Positions 8,685 through 16,881 of a DNA stretch of 60,732 nucleotides are shown piece after piece. Numbering within the stretch: the stretch's first letter is position 1; each line of letters opens with the position of its first letter. The notes beneath the pieces were generated by a model. That model saw nothing but the letters and a program-made list of their open reading frames with translations. It was not told the origin of the DNA and searched no databases. The stretch is from Streptomyces olivochromogenes (GTDB lineage: Bacteria; Actinomycetota; Actinomycetes; Streptomycetales; Streptomycetaceae). The position numbers were made by a program, and so were the translations under genes. Where the stretch lies: contig NZ_KQ948469.1 of assembly GCF_001514115.1 (NCBI RefSeq), positions 1-60,732 on the forward strand, in the 5' to 3' direction.

Positions 8685-10319
8685 TCACTCCCCTGCCGCC
8701 CCGCCGCGCGCATCGGCCGTGTCGTCGGCCGGTGGTGAGGGTGGTCGGCCGGTGAAGGCACGCAGGGCCAGTTCGATCCTGATCTCCTCGCTGTCCAGGA
8801 CCGCCTGCAGCCGACGCAGGACGATGTCGTCAATGATGCGCTGGTCGCGCAGGCTGATGAGGGCGCTGCGTTTGACGCCGATCAGGGCGCGGCGCAGTTC
8901 AAGCCCGGTGCGCACGCCGGGCCCGGTGTCGGGCGGTCCTGCGTCCTCGGCAGCGTATTGGCGCAGTTCGCTCCCGATGGCGTCGGTGGTCTCCGGCGGC
9001 GCGTGCAGGCGGTCGGCGTAGTCGGGAAGGACTTCCAGCGCGGCATTGACGATCCGACGATGGGCGCGGCGTTCCTCGCTGGTCTCGTCGGGATCTCCGC
9101 GGAGTCCGGCCCAGCGGATCACCGCGGGCATGGTCGTGCCCTGGACGACCAGCGTCACGAGGATGACGGCCACGGCGGTGAAGACCACCAGGGAATGTCC
9201 TGCGAGCGGCCGACCCGCGGCCGTGGTGGCCGGGACACCCAGGGCGGCCGCCAGCGACACCGCCCCGCGCACCCCGCTCCAGGCCACAGGGAACCTTTCC
9301 CGGGCACCGGAGCGCAGCGTGCGCTGGACCGGGCGGCGGTCCACGGCGCGGAGGAGGTAGGGCACCGAGTACAGCCACAGCAGGCGCGTGGCGATCACCA
9401 CGCCGCCGACCAGCAACGCGGTGACCACGGCGTGTCCCAGTGAGGCGGAGCCGATCGCGCTCACGATGGCGGGTGTCTGGATGCCCACCAGAACGAACAG
9501 GGCGCTGTTGAGGACGAAGGTACTCACCTCCCAGAAGCCGGTGATCTGCACTCTGGCCCCCGCGCTGGTCACCCTGGGGCCCGCCTGGCTGAGGATGAGC
9601 CCGCAGGTGACCACCGCCAGGACGCCGGAGACGCCCAGCACTTGCGCGGGCAGGTAGGTGGCGAACGGGGTGAGCACGGCCAGGGCGCTCTCCAGCACGC
9701 GGTCGCGCAACCGTCTGCGCAGTGCCACCACGGCCGCGGCGCAGGCGGCGCCGATCGCGATACCGCCCGCGTAGGCCAGCAGGAAGCGTGCGGCGGTGCC
9801 CGACCAGGTGACGGCCTGTCCCTGAACGGCGACCCCGACGACCACCGCGTAGAGGGCAAGTGCGGTGCCGTCGTTGATCAGGCTCTCCGCCCGGAGGACG
9901 GTCTGGATCCGGCGGGGCAGGAGTCGGGCGACCGTCTGCACGGCGATGGCGTCGGTGGGGGCCACGACGGCGCCCAGGACGAAGGCGAGCGGCCAGGAGA
10001 GGCCCAGCGCGTGCCCCACCCCGGCCACGGCGGCTGCGGTGGCCAGCACCAGGCCGGTCGCCAGCAGCACGATCCCGCGCAGGTTCGTCCGGATCTCGCG
10101 GAGCGAGGTGGTCAGCGACTCCCAGTAGAGCAAGGGTGGCAAGAAGAGCAGCAGAACGACCGGGGGCGGCAGGACCAGCGTGCGGAACCCGGGGGTGAGA
10201 CCGATCAGGCAGCCACCCGCCACCAGCAGGACCGGCTCGTTCCAGCGCAGGCGGCGAGCCAGCCACGTCATGGCCAGCACGGTCGCGAGAATTGCCGTGA
10301 TGACTTCCAGGCCCCGCAT
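8685..10319 (-). CDS. CPA1-family Na+/H+ antiporter
   Basis: This is a 544-residue membrane protein with about 12 helices and a hydrophilic C-terminal tail of about 130 residues, the usual CPA1 plan. Key sites are visible: PPLLYWESL, the ion-binding GAVVAPTDAIAVQTVARLLPRR (the A/S-P-T-D motif), AESLINDGTALALYAVVVG (the ND motif) and WSGVRGAVSLAAALGVP. It would exchange sodium or potassium for protons at the cell membrane. ATG 10319 lies just before the first helix with GGAAGG upstream; GTG 10349 would add ten hydrophilic residues. Confidence 0.9.
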   Translation of the reverse strand: MRGLEVITAILATVLAMTWLARRLRWNEPVLLVAGGCLIGLTPGFRTLVLPPPVVLLLFLPPLLYWESLTTSLREIRTNLRGIVLLATGLVLATAAAVAGVGHALGLSWPLAFVLGAVVAPTDAIAVQTVARLLPRRIQTVLRAESLINDGTALALYAVVVGVAVQGQAVTWSGTAARFLLAYAGGIAIGAACAAAVVALRRRLRDRVLESALAVLTPFATYLPAQVLGVSGVLAVVTCGLILSQAGPRVTSAGARVQITGFWEVSTFVLNSALFVLVGIQTPAIVSAIGSASLGHAVVTALLVGGVVIATRLLWLYSVPYLLRAVDRRPVQRTLRSGARERFPVAWSGVRGAVSLAAALGVPATTAAGRPLAGHSLVVFTAVAVILVTLVVQGTTMPAVIRWAGLRGDPDETSEERRAHRRIVNAALEVLPDYADRLHAPPETTDAIGSELRQYAAEDAGPPDTGPGVRTGLELRRALIGVKRSALISLRDQRIIDDIVLRRLQAVLDSEEIRIELALRAFTGRPPSPPADDTADARGGAAGE

Positions 10320-10388
10320 TCGGCACCGCCTTCCCGATGGGTCGGGCACCCCCTTCCCCGGTTGTTCAGCCCTTGGCTCCCTGGTCGC

Positions 10389-11255
10389 TCAGCCCTGGGC
10401 GAGTTCCGCCAGGGCGTCGAGACGGGTGGGCGTCCAGCCGAGCTCGCGGCGCGCCCGGGCCCCGCTGAACTGCTGGTCGAGGGCGAACGCCTCGGCGATC
10501 GGACCCATCCGCCGTACGGCCTCCTCGACGGGCAGCGACTCGATCCGGTCCGGGCATCCGGCGGCGTGGCTGAGGGACCGGGTGACGTCCGCCAGCGGAA
10601 GGTTCTGGCCGCCGACCCCGGCGTAGACGGAACCGGCCGGGGCGTTCAGAGCCAGGACGTACAGCTCGGCGATGTCGTCGACGTGGACCAGCGCCCAGTG
10701 GTTGGAGCCGTCCCCGATGCAGGGCACGGCACCCGCGGTGCGCCCCGGCTCGACGAAGAACGACTGCGCCAGTCCGCCGGAGTGGCCGTAGACCAGCCCT
10801 GGCATCACCACCACCGGGTGCCCTCCGGTGGCGGCCCGGGCGAGCACCCGCTTCTCGTTCTCCAGTCGCCAGGCGGTGATGCGCGGCGGGCTCAGTGGGG
10901 CGTCCTCGTCGACGACCCCGTCGGTGTCGCCGTACACCCACACCCCGCCCGTGTGCACATAGGGTCCGCTTCCCGCGCCGTCCTGCAGCGCGTCCGCCGC
11001 CGCGCGGTCGACGTCCTCGGTGCCCTCGGCGTAGTCCACTCCGAGGTGGATGACCCCGTCGGCCCTGCGGGCCGCCTCATGGAGGACATCGGTGTCGCTG
11101 AGCGCCCCCGCGACCGGGGTGGCACCGTGGTCCGACACGGTGCGCGCCGCGTGCTCGCTGCGCGCCAGCGCCGTCACTCCGATGCCGTGCCTGGTCAGTG
11201 CCTGGATGGTGGAGCGTCCGATGTAGCCGCTGCCGCCTGTGATGAAGATCTGCAT
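10389..11255 (-). CDS. NAD-dependent epimerase/dehydratase (extended SDR)
   Basis: This 288-residue protein begins MQIFITGGSGYIGRSTIQAL, the GxxGxxG cofactor loop of the extended SDR group. It keeps HLGVDYAEG and GPYVHTGGVWVYGD, then PPRITAWRLENEKRVL. The usual YxxxK pair is not clearly present (W-R-x-x-N-E-K-R instead), so this is an atypical member related to nucleoside-sugar-epimerase-like proteins. VHVDDIAELYVLALNAP marks the substrate lobe. Substrate unknown. Confidence 0.8.
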   Translation of the reverse strand: MQIFITGGSGYIGRSTIQALTRHGIGVTALARSEHAARTVSDHGATPVAGALSDTDVLHEAARRADGVIHLGVDYAEGTEDVDRAAADALQDGAGSGPYVHTGGVWVYGDTDGVVDEDAPLSPPRITAWRLENEKRVLARAATGGHPVVVMPGLVYGHSGGLAQSFFVEPGRTAGAVPCIGDGSNHWALVHVDDIAELYVLALNAPAGSVYAGVGGQNLPLADVTRSLSHAAGCPDRIESLPVEEAVRRMGPIAEAFALDQQFSGARARRELGWTPTRLDALAELAQG

Positions 11256-11514
11256 CGCTCTCACGGTCCTTGTGATCGGCGGCGGGGGATTCCGCCGCTC
11301 CTCCACCCTGTCTCCGTGCCGCGGTCGGCGTCCAAGACCTCTTCCGTCAGCGGCGATACCCCCAGGGCATCGGTGCTGGACAAGGTCAGGACGAGGAAGT
11401 CTCCGGATGTCGCGACGTGTTCCGGCCTCTCCTCGCCGCCGGTGAACGAGGGCCGCGGCCCACCCCCTCACCGCCGGCCGTCAACTGCTGGAGGACGCTG
11501 TCCGGAAAAGTTCG

Positions 11515-11931
11515 AAGGGGGCTCGACGACACCGGAAGTCCACGGCAGGGTGAGGTCCGCGGTGACGGCGTCGAGGTCCTGGCCGAGGGAACCGGCGAAG
11601 CCCCGCATCGTCTTCGGGGCATCCTGTTCGGCCTGGCGGATCCACTCCAGCGGCAGGGTGGCCGCGCCGGTGACTGTCGAGATCGGCAGCGACTTCCGGT
11701 GCGCCGGGGCGGCTTGCTCGACGGCCCTTCGTGCAGCTTGACCGCCGTCGTGCAGGTGGAGGCCCGGTCACGGCAGATGGTCTCCACGCCGGGATGGTCC
11801 TTGAGCCAGGCCGCGAACGTCACCGAGGTGTGATCGGGCAGCCCCTCCACGACCCGGCCCGCCTCGACGCCGACCAGGACAGCTCCGTAGGCGCAGCCCT
11901 CGCGGAAGACGAACTCGTCCACCCCACAGCG
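11515..11931 (-). mobile_element. degenerate ISL3-family transposase
   Basis: Two separated frames preserve an ISL3 transposase. At 11736-11931 it reads GVDEFVFREGCAYGAVLVGV then DHTSVTFAAWLKDHPG and ETICRDRAS, carrying two DDE-type acidic residues (GVDEF, CRDRA). At 11515-11689, in another frame, it reads LPLEWIRQAEQDAPKTMRGF, then DLDAVTADLTLPWTSGVVE, the C-terminal part before the last acidic residue. The segment between them and both ends are missing and I saw no inverted repeats. This is an inactivated fossil insertion. Confidence 0.75.
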
Positions 11932-12058
11932 CCCACGGGGACCATGTGGCTGCATGCTTCTCCGCCGCGGGCGTCCGGAGCATCGTCTGCCATGACCCGA
12001 GGCAGGACAGGCAGCGGGCGCTTCGGCCGCCTGAGGCGCGGGCTGCTCCTGTCGCAGC

Positions 12059-13183
12059 TCACCATGGCCCCGGCATGCGCTCGATCGCCACCATGGCGGC
12101 ATCGTCATCCAGACAGCCGCCGGCGTGGTGCAACAGGTCCGCGCACAGGTGGGCCAGGAGAGCGTCGGGACCTTTGCCGGACTTGCCAGCCACCCGTTCC
12201 GCGAGTGGGTAGAACGTGCCGTTCCGGTCGCGGGCCTCGATGACGCCGTCCGTGTAGAGAAGGGCGATGTCGCCGGGCTCGAAGGCGAATGTTTCCGGGA
12301 CGAGTTGGGATTCCACGAATTCGGTGAGACCCAGAGGAGGTGCCGGGTGGCGCACCTCGAGCAGGCCGACCTGGCCGCCGCGCAGCAGCAGGGGCGGGGG
12401 GTGCCCGCAGTTGATCATGTGAAGGGCCGGCTCGTGGTCCGGGACGTCCAGTACGGCGGCGGTGATGAACGCCTCTCCGCGATCCTCGGCCTCGCCTTGA
12501 GGGGCCGCGGGGTCGTCCAGGTCCGAGGAGACGGTTCCCTCCAGGAAGGCGACCAACGCGGGCAGGTCGGCCTGTCTGTGGGCCGCGGCCCGGAATGCGC
12601 CGAGAAGGAGGGCGGCATCCCCGACCGCCTCGAGGCCCTTGCCCCTGACATCGCCGATGACGATCCGCGTTCCTTTGGCCGTACGGGCTGCGGCATACAG
12701 GTCGCCGCCGATCTGCGCCTCGGTCTCCGCGGCCAGGTAGACGGAGGCGATGCGCAACGGGCCGATCCGGTGGGGAATCGGCTTGAGCACCACTTCTTGT
12801 GCGGCCATAGCCACCGAGCGGAGCTGGCTCACTTGCCTTTCGTGGCGTCCTCGCAGGTGGGCGAAGAAGGTCACGAGCGCTGACATCAGGATCAGAACGA
12901 TGAGCTGGAAGGTGTGGTTCAGATCGATAAGGCTGGTGCGGATCACCGCGACGACGGTCTGGGCGAGGACGGCGAGCGCGCCGACGAGGCCGGTCGCCCA
13001 GGGCCCGGCGAACGACGCCGTGAGAGCGGGTGCGGCGACCAGAAAGGGCCCGAGGTGGACGCTGGGCGGAGCGAGTATGTCGACGACCGTGACAATCGCG
13101 ATCAACGCGATCGGTACCACCAGCAGGGCATGACGTGGCTCCCCTGACAAACCGTGATCTTTACCGAGTCGCCCAGAAACCAT
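12059..13183 (-). CDS. membrane-anchored SpoIIE/RsbU-type PP2C phosphatase
   Basis: Three or four N-terminal membrane helices (residues about 15-110: VVPIALIAIVTVVDI..., QLIVLILMSALVTFFAHLRG) are followed by a SpoIIE phosphatase domain: QIGGDLYAAARTAKGTRIVI, GDVRGKGLEAV, HMINCGHPPPLLLRGG, DIALLYTDGVIEARDRNG and a final CLDDDAAMVAIER. The metal-binding aspartates (GGDLY, GDVRGKG, YTDG, DDDAA) are present. Such enzymes dephosphorylate anti-sigma-factor antagonists. No partner gene is adjacent. The upstream sensor is membrane only, with no GAF or PAS. Confidence 0.88.
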   Translation of the reverse strand: MVSGRLGKDHGLSGEPRHALLVVPIALIAIVTVVDILAPPSVHLGPFLVAAPALTASFAGPWATGLVGALAVLAQTVVAVIRTSLIDLNHTFQLIVLILMSALVTFFAHLRGRHERQVSQLRSVAMAAQEVVLKPIPHRIGPLRIASVYLAAETEAQIGGDLYAAARTAKGTRIVIGDVRGKGLEAVGDAALLLGAFRAAAHRQADLPALVAFLEGTVSSDLDDPAAPQGEAEDRGEAFITAAVLDVPDHEPALHMINCGHPPPLLLRGGQVGLLEVRHPAPPLGLTEFVESQLVPETFAFEPGDIALLYTDGVIEARDRNGTFYPLAERVAGKSGKGPDALLAHLCADLLHHAGGCLDDDAAMVAIERMPGPW

Positions 13184-13448
13184 ATGTCCTGGATACACCG
13201 CATCGCGCCCCGGCGCCCGTGCCGACAGGCGGCACTCCTACCGCGCCTGCGGCACCCCACGGCCGGGAGCGCCGATCACCAGGTCTGGCTGTGCCGCCGA
13301 AGGTGCCCTTGCCCTGGTCGGCACGGCCGCCCGGACGCTGAAGGGGCGGGCGGCCCCGGCTCGTCTCCGGCGCCACGCTCGCCGAAGTCCCCCCACTCGC
13401 TTGATCCCCCGACGCCGCAGATAGGCGTGGCGTGGTTGTCGCGGCGCG

Positions 13449-13770
13449 GGCGTGATCCTGATCGACTCCTGAGAGGACACGGAGGTGGTCGCAGAGGCCA
13501 CCGACGGCCTCGCCGCAACCGATGCCGGCTGCGCCGACGCCGCCGACCTGCAGGGCACCCGACTATTTATCCTCACCACGTTCCGAACCGACATCCTCAC
13601 CACGTTCCGGACCGACGAGCACGTCGCTCGGGCGCTGCGCGTCGGCGCGAGTGGCTTCCTCGGGAATAGCACCACCGCCGACGCGCCCCTCGACGGCATC
13701 CGCACCGTGGTCTCCGGAGAGGTCCTCCCGTCCCCCGCGACCACGCGCTCCCTCATCACGGGCACTTCGA
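13449..13770 (+). pseudogene. decayed NarL/FixJ-type response regulator
   Basis: The frame reads GVILIDS-stop-EDTEVVAEATDGLAAT, with TGA at 13470-13472, then jumps to FILTTFRTD and TDEHVARALRVGASGFLGNS, TADAPLDGIRTVVSGEVLPS. These are receiver-domain blocks of a NarL-type regulator. The segment with the phospho-acceptor aspartate is deleted, a 24-base duplication interrupts the next strand, and no LuxR DNA-binding domain follows in frame. It is inactive. Confidence 0.8.
13569..13616 (+). repeat. 24-bp tandem duplication inside the dead regulator
   Basis: Positions 13569-13592 and 13593-13616 are the same 24 bases with a single A/G difference. Both encode ILTTFRTD, so the duplication keeps frame and arose inside the gene. 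Confidence 0.9.
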
Positions 13771-13856
13771 CAAGAGCTGGCGTCACGGGTGAAAGACCTG
13801 GACGTACCCATGCCGGGCGACAAGCTTCTGCTTCTCTTCCCGGGCGGGGGCGCTGC

Positions 13857-14936
13857 CTACGCCGTGCCGGGAAGCCGGACCGTGACGAGGAGACCGCCGG
13901 CGGGGCCCGGGAGGAGGTCGAGCGTCCCGTCGTGGGCGCGGACGATGCTGTCCACGATGGCCAGGCCGAGGCCGACGCCGACGTGTTCGTCGGTGCGTAC
14001 GCGTTCCGTTCCGCGCTGGAAGGGTTCGGTAAGGGTCGGTACCAGTTCCGGTGGGAGCCGACGGCCCGTGTTCTCGACCCGCAGCACGCTCGTGTCGCCG
14101 TGCGCCTCGGTGTGGACCGTCACGGTGCCGCCGACGGGGAGGTTGTGGACGATGGCGTTCTGGACGAGGTTCGTCACCATCCGCAGCAGGAGCTCCGCGG
14201 AGCCGCTGGTCTGGGCCGCCCCGCCGGTGACGTCGAGCGTGATCCGGCGCCGTTCGGCGAGGGGAAGCAGCGCTTCGGCGGCTTCTTCGGCGATGAGGGA
14301 GAGGTCGACACTCTCGCGGGTGAAGCTTCCGCGGTCGCCGCGGCTGAGCAGCAAGAGGGCCTCGGTGAGGTCGATCGCCCGCGTATTGACAGCGTGCAGG
14401 CGTTCGATGAGTTCGCCCCGGTCCCGCGTGGGGTCCTTGCGGGCGACGTCGAGGAGCGTCCGCGAGATCGCCAGCGGGGTGCGCAGTTCGTGGGAGGCGT
14501 TCGCGGCGAACCGCTGCTGCTCGGCGACGTGGGACTCGAGTTGTTCGAGCATCGAGTCGAACGCGTCGGAGAGTTCACGGAACTCGTCCTGGCGGCCCTT
14601 CATGCGGATCCGGTGGGACAGCGACCCGTTCCCGGCCATCCGTGCCGCATCCGTGATCCGGGTGAGGGGTGCGAGCATCCGGCCGGCGAGGATCCATCCC
14701 CCGACGAGGCCGAACACGAGCAGGAAGACCATCGCCACGGCCGCGGCGGGGGCGAAGGTGTGCACAAGGAGGTAGCGGTTGGGCGAGATCCCGAGAAGGC
14801 CCTGGGAGTTGTCGGGTACGTAGCGCAGCAGGAACACCCACACCACGGCCAGCAGCAGAGCACCGGCGACGGCGAGGAACCCGGCGTAGCTGAGCGTGAG
14901 TCTCAGTCGGGCGCTGAGCCCTGGGCGTCTATGCAT
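13857..14936 (-). CDS. sensor histidine kinase
   Basis: The kinase has 359 residues. Two membrane helices (about residues 14-36 and 58-85) bracket a short outer loop. A HAMP segment follows (MLAPLTRITDAARMAGNGSL), then the H-box FAANASHELRTPLAISRTLL, the N-box MVTNLVQNAIVHN and the G-box HVGVGLGLAIVDSIVRAHDG. Start ATG 14936 overlaps the response-regulator stop by 8 bases, so the pair is translationally coupled. The very short outer loop (about 20 residues) suits sensing of membrane or wall stress. The VanZ-like gene upstream points the same way, but the signal is unknown. Confidence 0.92.
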   Translation of the reverse strand: MHRRPGLSARLRLTLSYAGFLAVAGALLLAVVWVFLLRYVPDNSQGLLGISPNRYLLVHTFAPAAAVAMVFLLVFGLVGGWILAGRMLAPLTRITDAARMAGNGSLSHRIRMKGRQDEFRELSDAFDSMLEQLESHVAEQQRFAANASHELRTPLAISRTLLDVARKDPTRDRGELIERLHAVNTRAIDLTEALLLLSRGDRGSFTRESVDLSLIAEEAAEALLPLAERRRITLDVTGGAAQTSGSAELLLRMVTNLVQNAIVHNLPVGGTVTVHTEAHGDTSVLRVENTGRRLPPELVPTLTEPFQRGTERVRTDEHVGVGLGLAIVDSIVRAHDGTLDLLPGPAGGLLVTVRLPGTA

Positions 14937-15612
14937 GCGTACTGCCGGGGCGGTTGGTGTCGATGCGGTAGCCGACACCCGGCACCGTGGCGATGATCCA
15001 TGGTTCGCCGAGCCGTTTGCGCAGTGCGGAGACGGTGATGCGCACGGCGTTGGTGAGGGGGTCGGCGTTCTCGTCCCAGGCCCGTTCCAGCAGCTCTTCG
15101 GCGCTGACGACCCCGCCCTCGGCGGCGACGAGGACTTCAAGGACGGCGAACTGCTTACGGGTCAGCGCGACGTAGCGTCCGTCGCGGAAGACCTCCCGGC
15201 GGAAGGGGTCGAGCCGCAGGCCCGCGATCTCGCGGACCGGGGGCCGGGCGTACGCGCGCCTGCGGTCGAGCGCCCGCAGCCGCAGGACGAGTTCCCGCAG
15301 TTCGAACGGTTTGGTGAGGTAGTCGTCGGCGCCGAGCTCGAACCCGGAAGCCTTGTCGTCGATCCGGTCGGCAGCGGTGAGCATGAGGATCGGGATGCCG
15401 CTGCCGGAGGCGACGATGCGCCGGGCGACCTCGTCGCCGGAGGGGCCCGGGATGTCCCGGTCGAGGACAGCGAGGTCGTAGGAGTTGACGCCGAGCAGTT
15501 CCAGGGCGGAGTCGCCGTCGCCGGCGATGTCGGCGGCGATCGCCTCCAGCCGCAGGCCGTCACGGACGGCTTCGGCCAGGTAGGGCTCGTCCTCCACGAT
15601 CAGTACGCGCAT
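14929..15612 (-). CDS. OmpR-family response regulator
   Basis: This 227-residue protein has a receiver with acidic pocket VEDEP, phospho-acceptor Asp51 in DLAVLDRDIPG, T79 (MLTAAD) and K101 (YLTKPFE). The C-terminal winged helix shows YVALTRKQFAVLEVLVAAEG, AVRITVSALRKRLGEP and TVPGVGYRID. It is the partner of the kinase that follows with an 8-base overlap. A 12-bp tandem repeat block lies 45 bases upstream and may be its binding site. Confidence 0.93.
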   Translation of the reverse strand: MRVLIVEDEPYLAEAVRDGLRLEAIAADIAGDGDSALELLGVNSYDLAVLDRDIPGPSGDEVARRIVASGSGIPILMLTAADRIDDKASGFELGADDYLTKPFELRELVLRLRALDRRRAYARPPVREIAGLRLDPFRREVFRDGRYVALTRKQFAVLEVLVAAEGGVVSAEELLERAWDENADPLTNAVRITVSALRKRLGEPWIIATVPGVGYRIDTNRPGSTHA

Positions 15613-15656
15613 GTCTGAAGCCTAAGCAGCACCGCTTATCGCCGACGTATGCAAAA

Positions 15657-15704
15657 ACGGGTGCACTGCCCGGTGCATTGACGGGTGCACTGACGGGTGC
15701 GCAC
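15657..15704. repeat. four-unit 12-bp tandem repeat upstream of the response regulator
   Basis: Units ACGGGTGCACTG, CCCGGTGCATTG, ACGGGTGCACTG and ACGGGTGCGCAC follow head to tail. Each contains the palindromic core GTGCAC or a one-base variant. The block sits in the 104-base gap between the VanZ stop and the regulator start. OmpR-type regulators bind direct repeats about one helical turn apart, so an autoregulatory operator is plausible. Confidence 0.7.
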
Positions 15705-15716
15705 CGGACACGCGAC

Positions 15717-16427
15717 TCAGCTTGCCGGTGCCGGCGCGGGGCGAGGCCGGTCCGACGGCGTTTCCGCCGCAGTGCGCCACCAGCGGCGCGACGCCAGCGC
15801 GGCCAGCACGGCGCCGACGGCGTTGACCAGCACGTCGTCCACGGAGGACACCCGGTCGAGCCGCAGGACGTACTGTGCGGTTTCGACCAGGACCGAGCAG
15901 CCCGCCCCGAGCGCCAGGATCCGCGGCAGGGACGCCAGCGCCGTGAACCGCATCGGGGCGAAGAACCCCAGCGCAGCGAAGACCAGCAGGTTGCCGACGA
16001 TCCCGAGCGGCCCCATCGTGACCAGGTCCCGCAGTGGTACCAGGCTCACCCGGGCGGGCACGGTGCCGGCCCCGCCGCCCGGCATCATGGTCAGCCACAG
16101 GAACGGCACCGTCCCGTGGACCATGCCCACCTCGGCCAGCGACTTGCGCCACGCCCACGCCGATGTGACGCCGGCGGCACGCCGACGGCTCGCCAGAGCC
16201 CACACCACCAACGCGGCCAACGGCAGCGCGACCAACGTCATGAGCACCACACCGTTGAACGTGTCGAAGCAGCCGTGCCACCGCCCGGCCATGCACCTCG
16301 GAGCGGACATCATGAGCGGCCGCCGCACGACGAACACGGCGCTCGCCGTGCCGAGGACCGCCAGGCCGAGGAGCACGATCCTGCGCGCGCGGCGGGTTGG
16401 TGCTGACAGGGATGCGTCGTGGTTCAT
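15717..16427 (-). CDS. VanZ-family membrane protein
   Basis: This is a 236-residue protein with about five membrane helices. The VanZ domain (residues about 125-220) shows MGPLGIVGNLLVFAALGFF, LALGAGCSVLVETAQYVLRL and SSVDDVLVNAVGAVLAAL, the family pattern NxxxFxPxG...E..Q......R..d..Dv..N..G. VanZ proteins give low-level teicoplanin resistance in enterococci; in actinomycetes the role is not settled. ATG 16427 has GGGGGC upstream. It precedes the OmpR/kinase pair on the same strand, so the three may respond to cell-wall stress together. Confidence 0.85.
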   Translation of the reverse strand: MNHDASLSAPTRRARRIVLLGLAVLGTASAVFVVRRPLMMSAPRCMAGRWHGCFDTFNGVVLMTLVALPLAALVVWALASRRRAAGVTSAWAWRKSLAEVGMVHGTVPFLWLTMMPGGGAGTVPARVSLVPLRDLVTMGPLGIVGNLLVFAALGFFAPMRFTALASLPRILALGAGCSVLVETAQYVLRLDRVSSVDDVLVNAVGAVLAALASRRWWRTAAETPSDRPRPAPAPAS

Positions 16428-16881
16428 GCCCCCATTGGAGACGGAGGGCCGTTGCGGTGGGGTATGCGATTTTCGATACGCTCGCGATACACGCAATCCC
16501 CGCCGGCACGTGGCAATCAGCAACACCCGGACCGCGGAACGCGACCCGCGCCATCAGCCGTCATGGTTCGGTATGAGTGTCCGTCATATCGCTTGTCCGG
16601 TGAGGGCGTTGCTCGTAGCGACAGACGCCAAGACCTCCCGATGACCTCTGAGCACTTTGTGACGCTCACCCGCAGGGAACTGGCGTACAGGCGGCGTGAC
16701 AGACGTCATTGACAAGCCGAATCCACGAAGGTTGTCATGAGCACATGCTGCGATGCCTTGGGACCTGCTCCACTCGCCGAGCCGACGGCTCCGCCCTCGG
16801 CGCCGGTCGTTGCCCGTCACCGGGCGCAGCGTGCGCGACGGCCGCGAGTGCCACCACCAGGGCAAAGGGCGGCCGGCTGCC
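16428..16881. other. divergent intergenic region between VanZ and LAL genes
   Basis: About 450 bases with no supported gene. It holds the near-repeat CGATACGCTCGCGATACACG at about 16474-16493 and must contain promoters for both flanking genes. A 23-codon frame at 16641-16712 (MTSEHFVTLTRREL...) has no cysteine and no clear ribosome site; I do not call it. Confidence 0.45.

Noticed and set aside
9642..11741. 699-codon plus-strand frame across the antiporter and epimerase
   Set aside because: Antisense shadow of two clearly coding genes; no motifs of its own.
16641..16712. Small ORF MTSEHFVTLTRREL... as a further leader peptide
   Set aside because: It has LTRR but lacks the D-x-x-R-x5-C core and any cysteine, and the gene behind it is not sulfur-linked.
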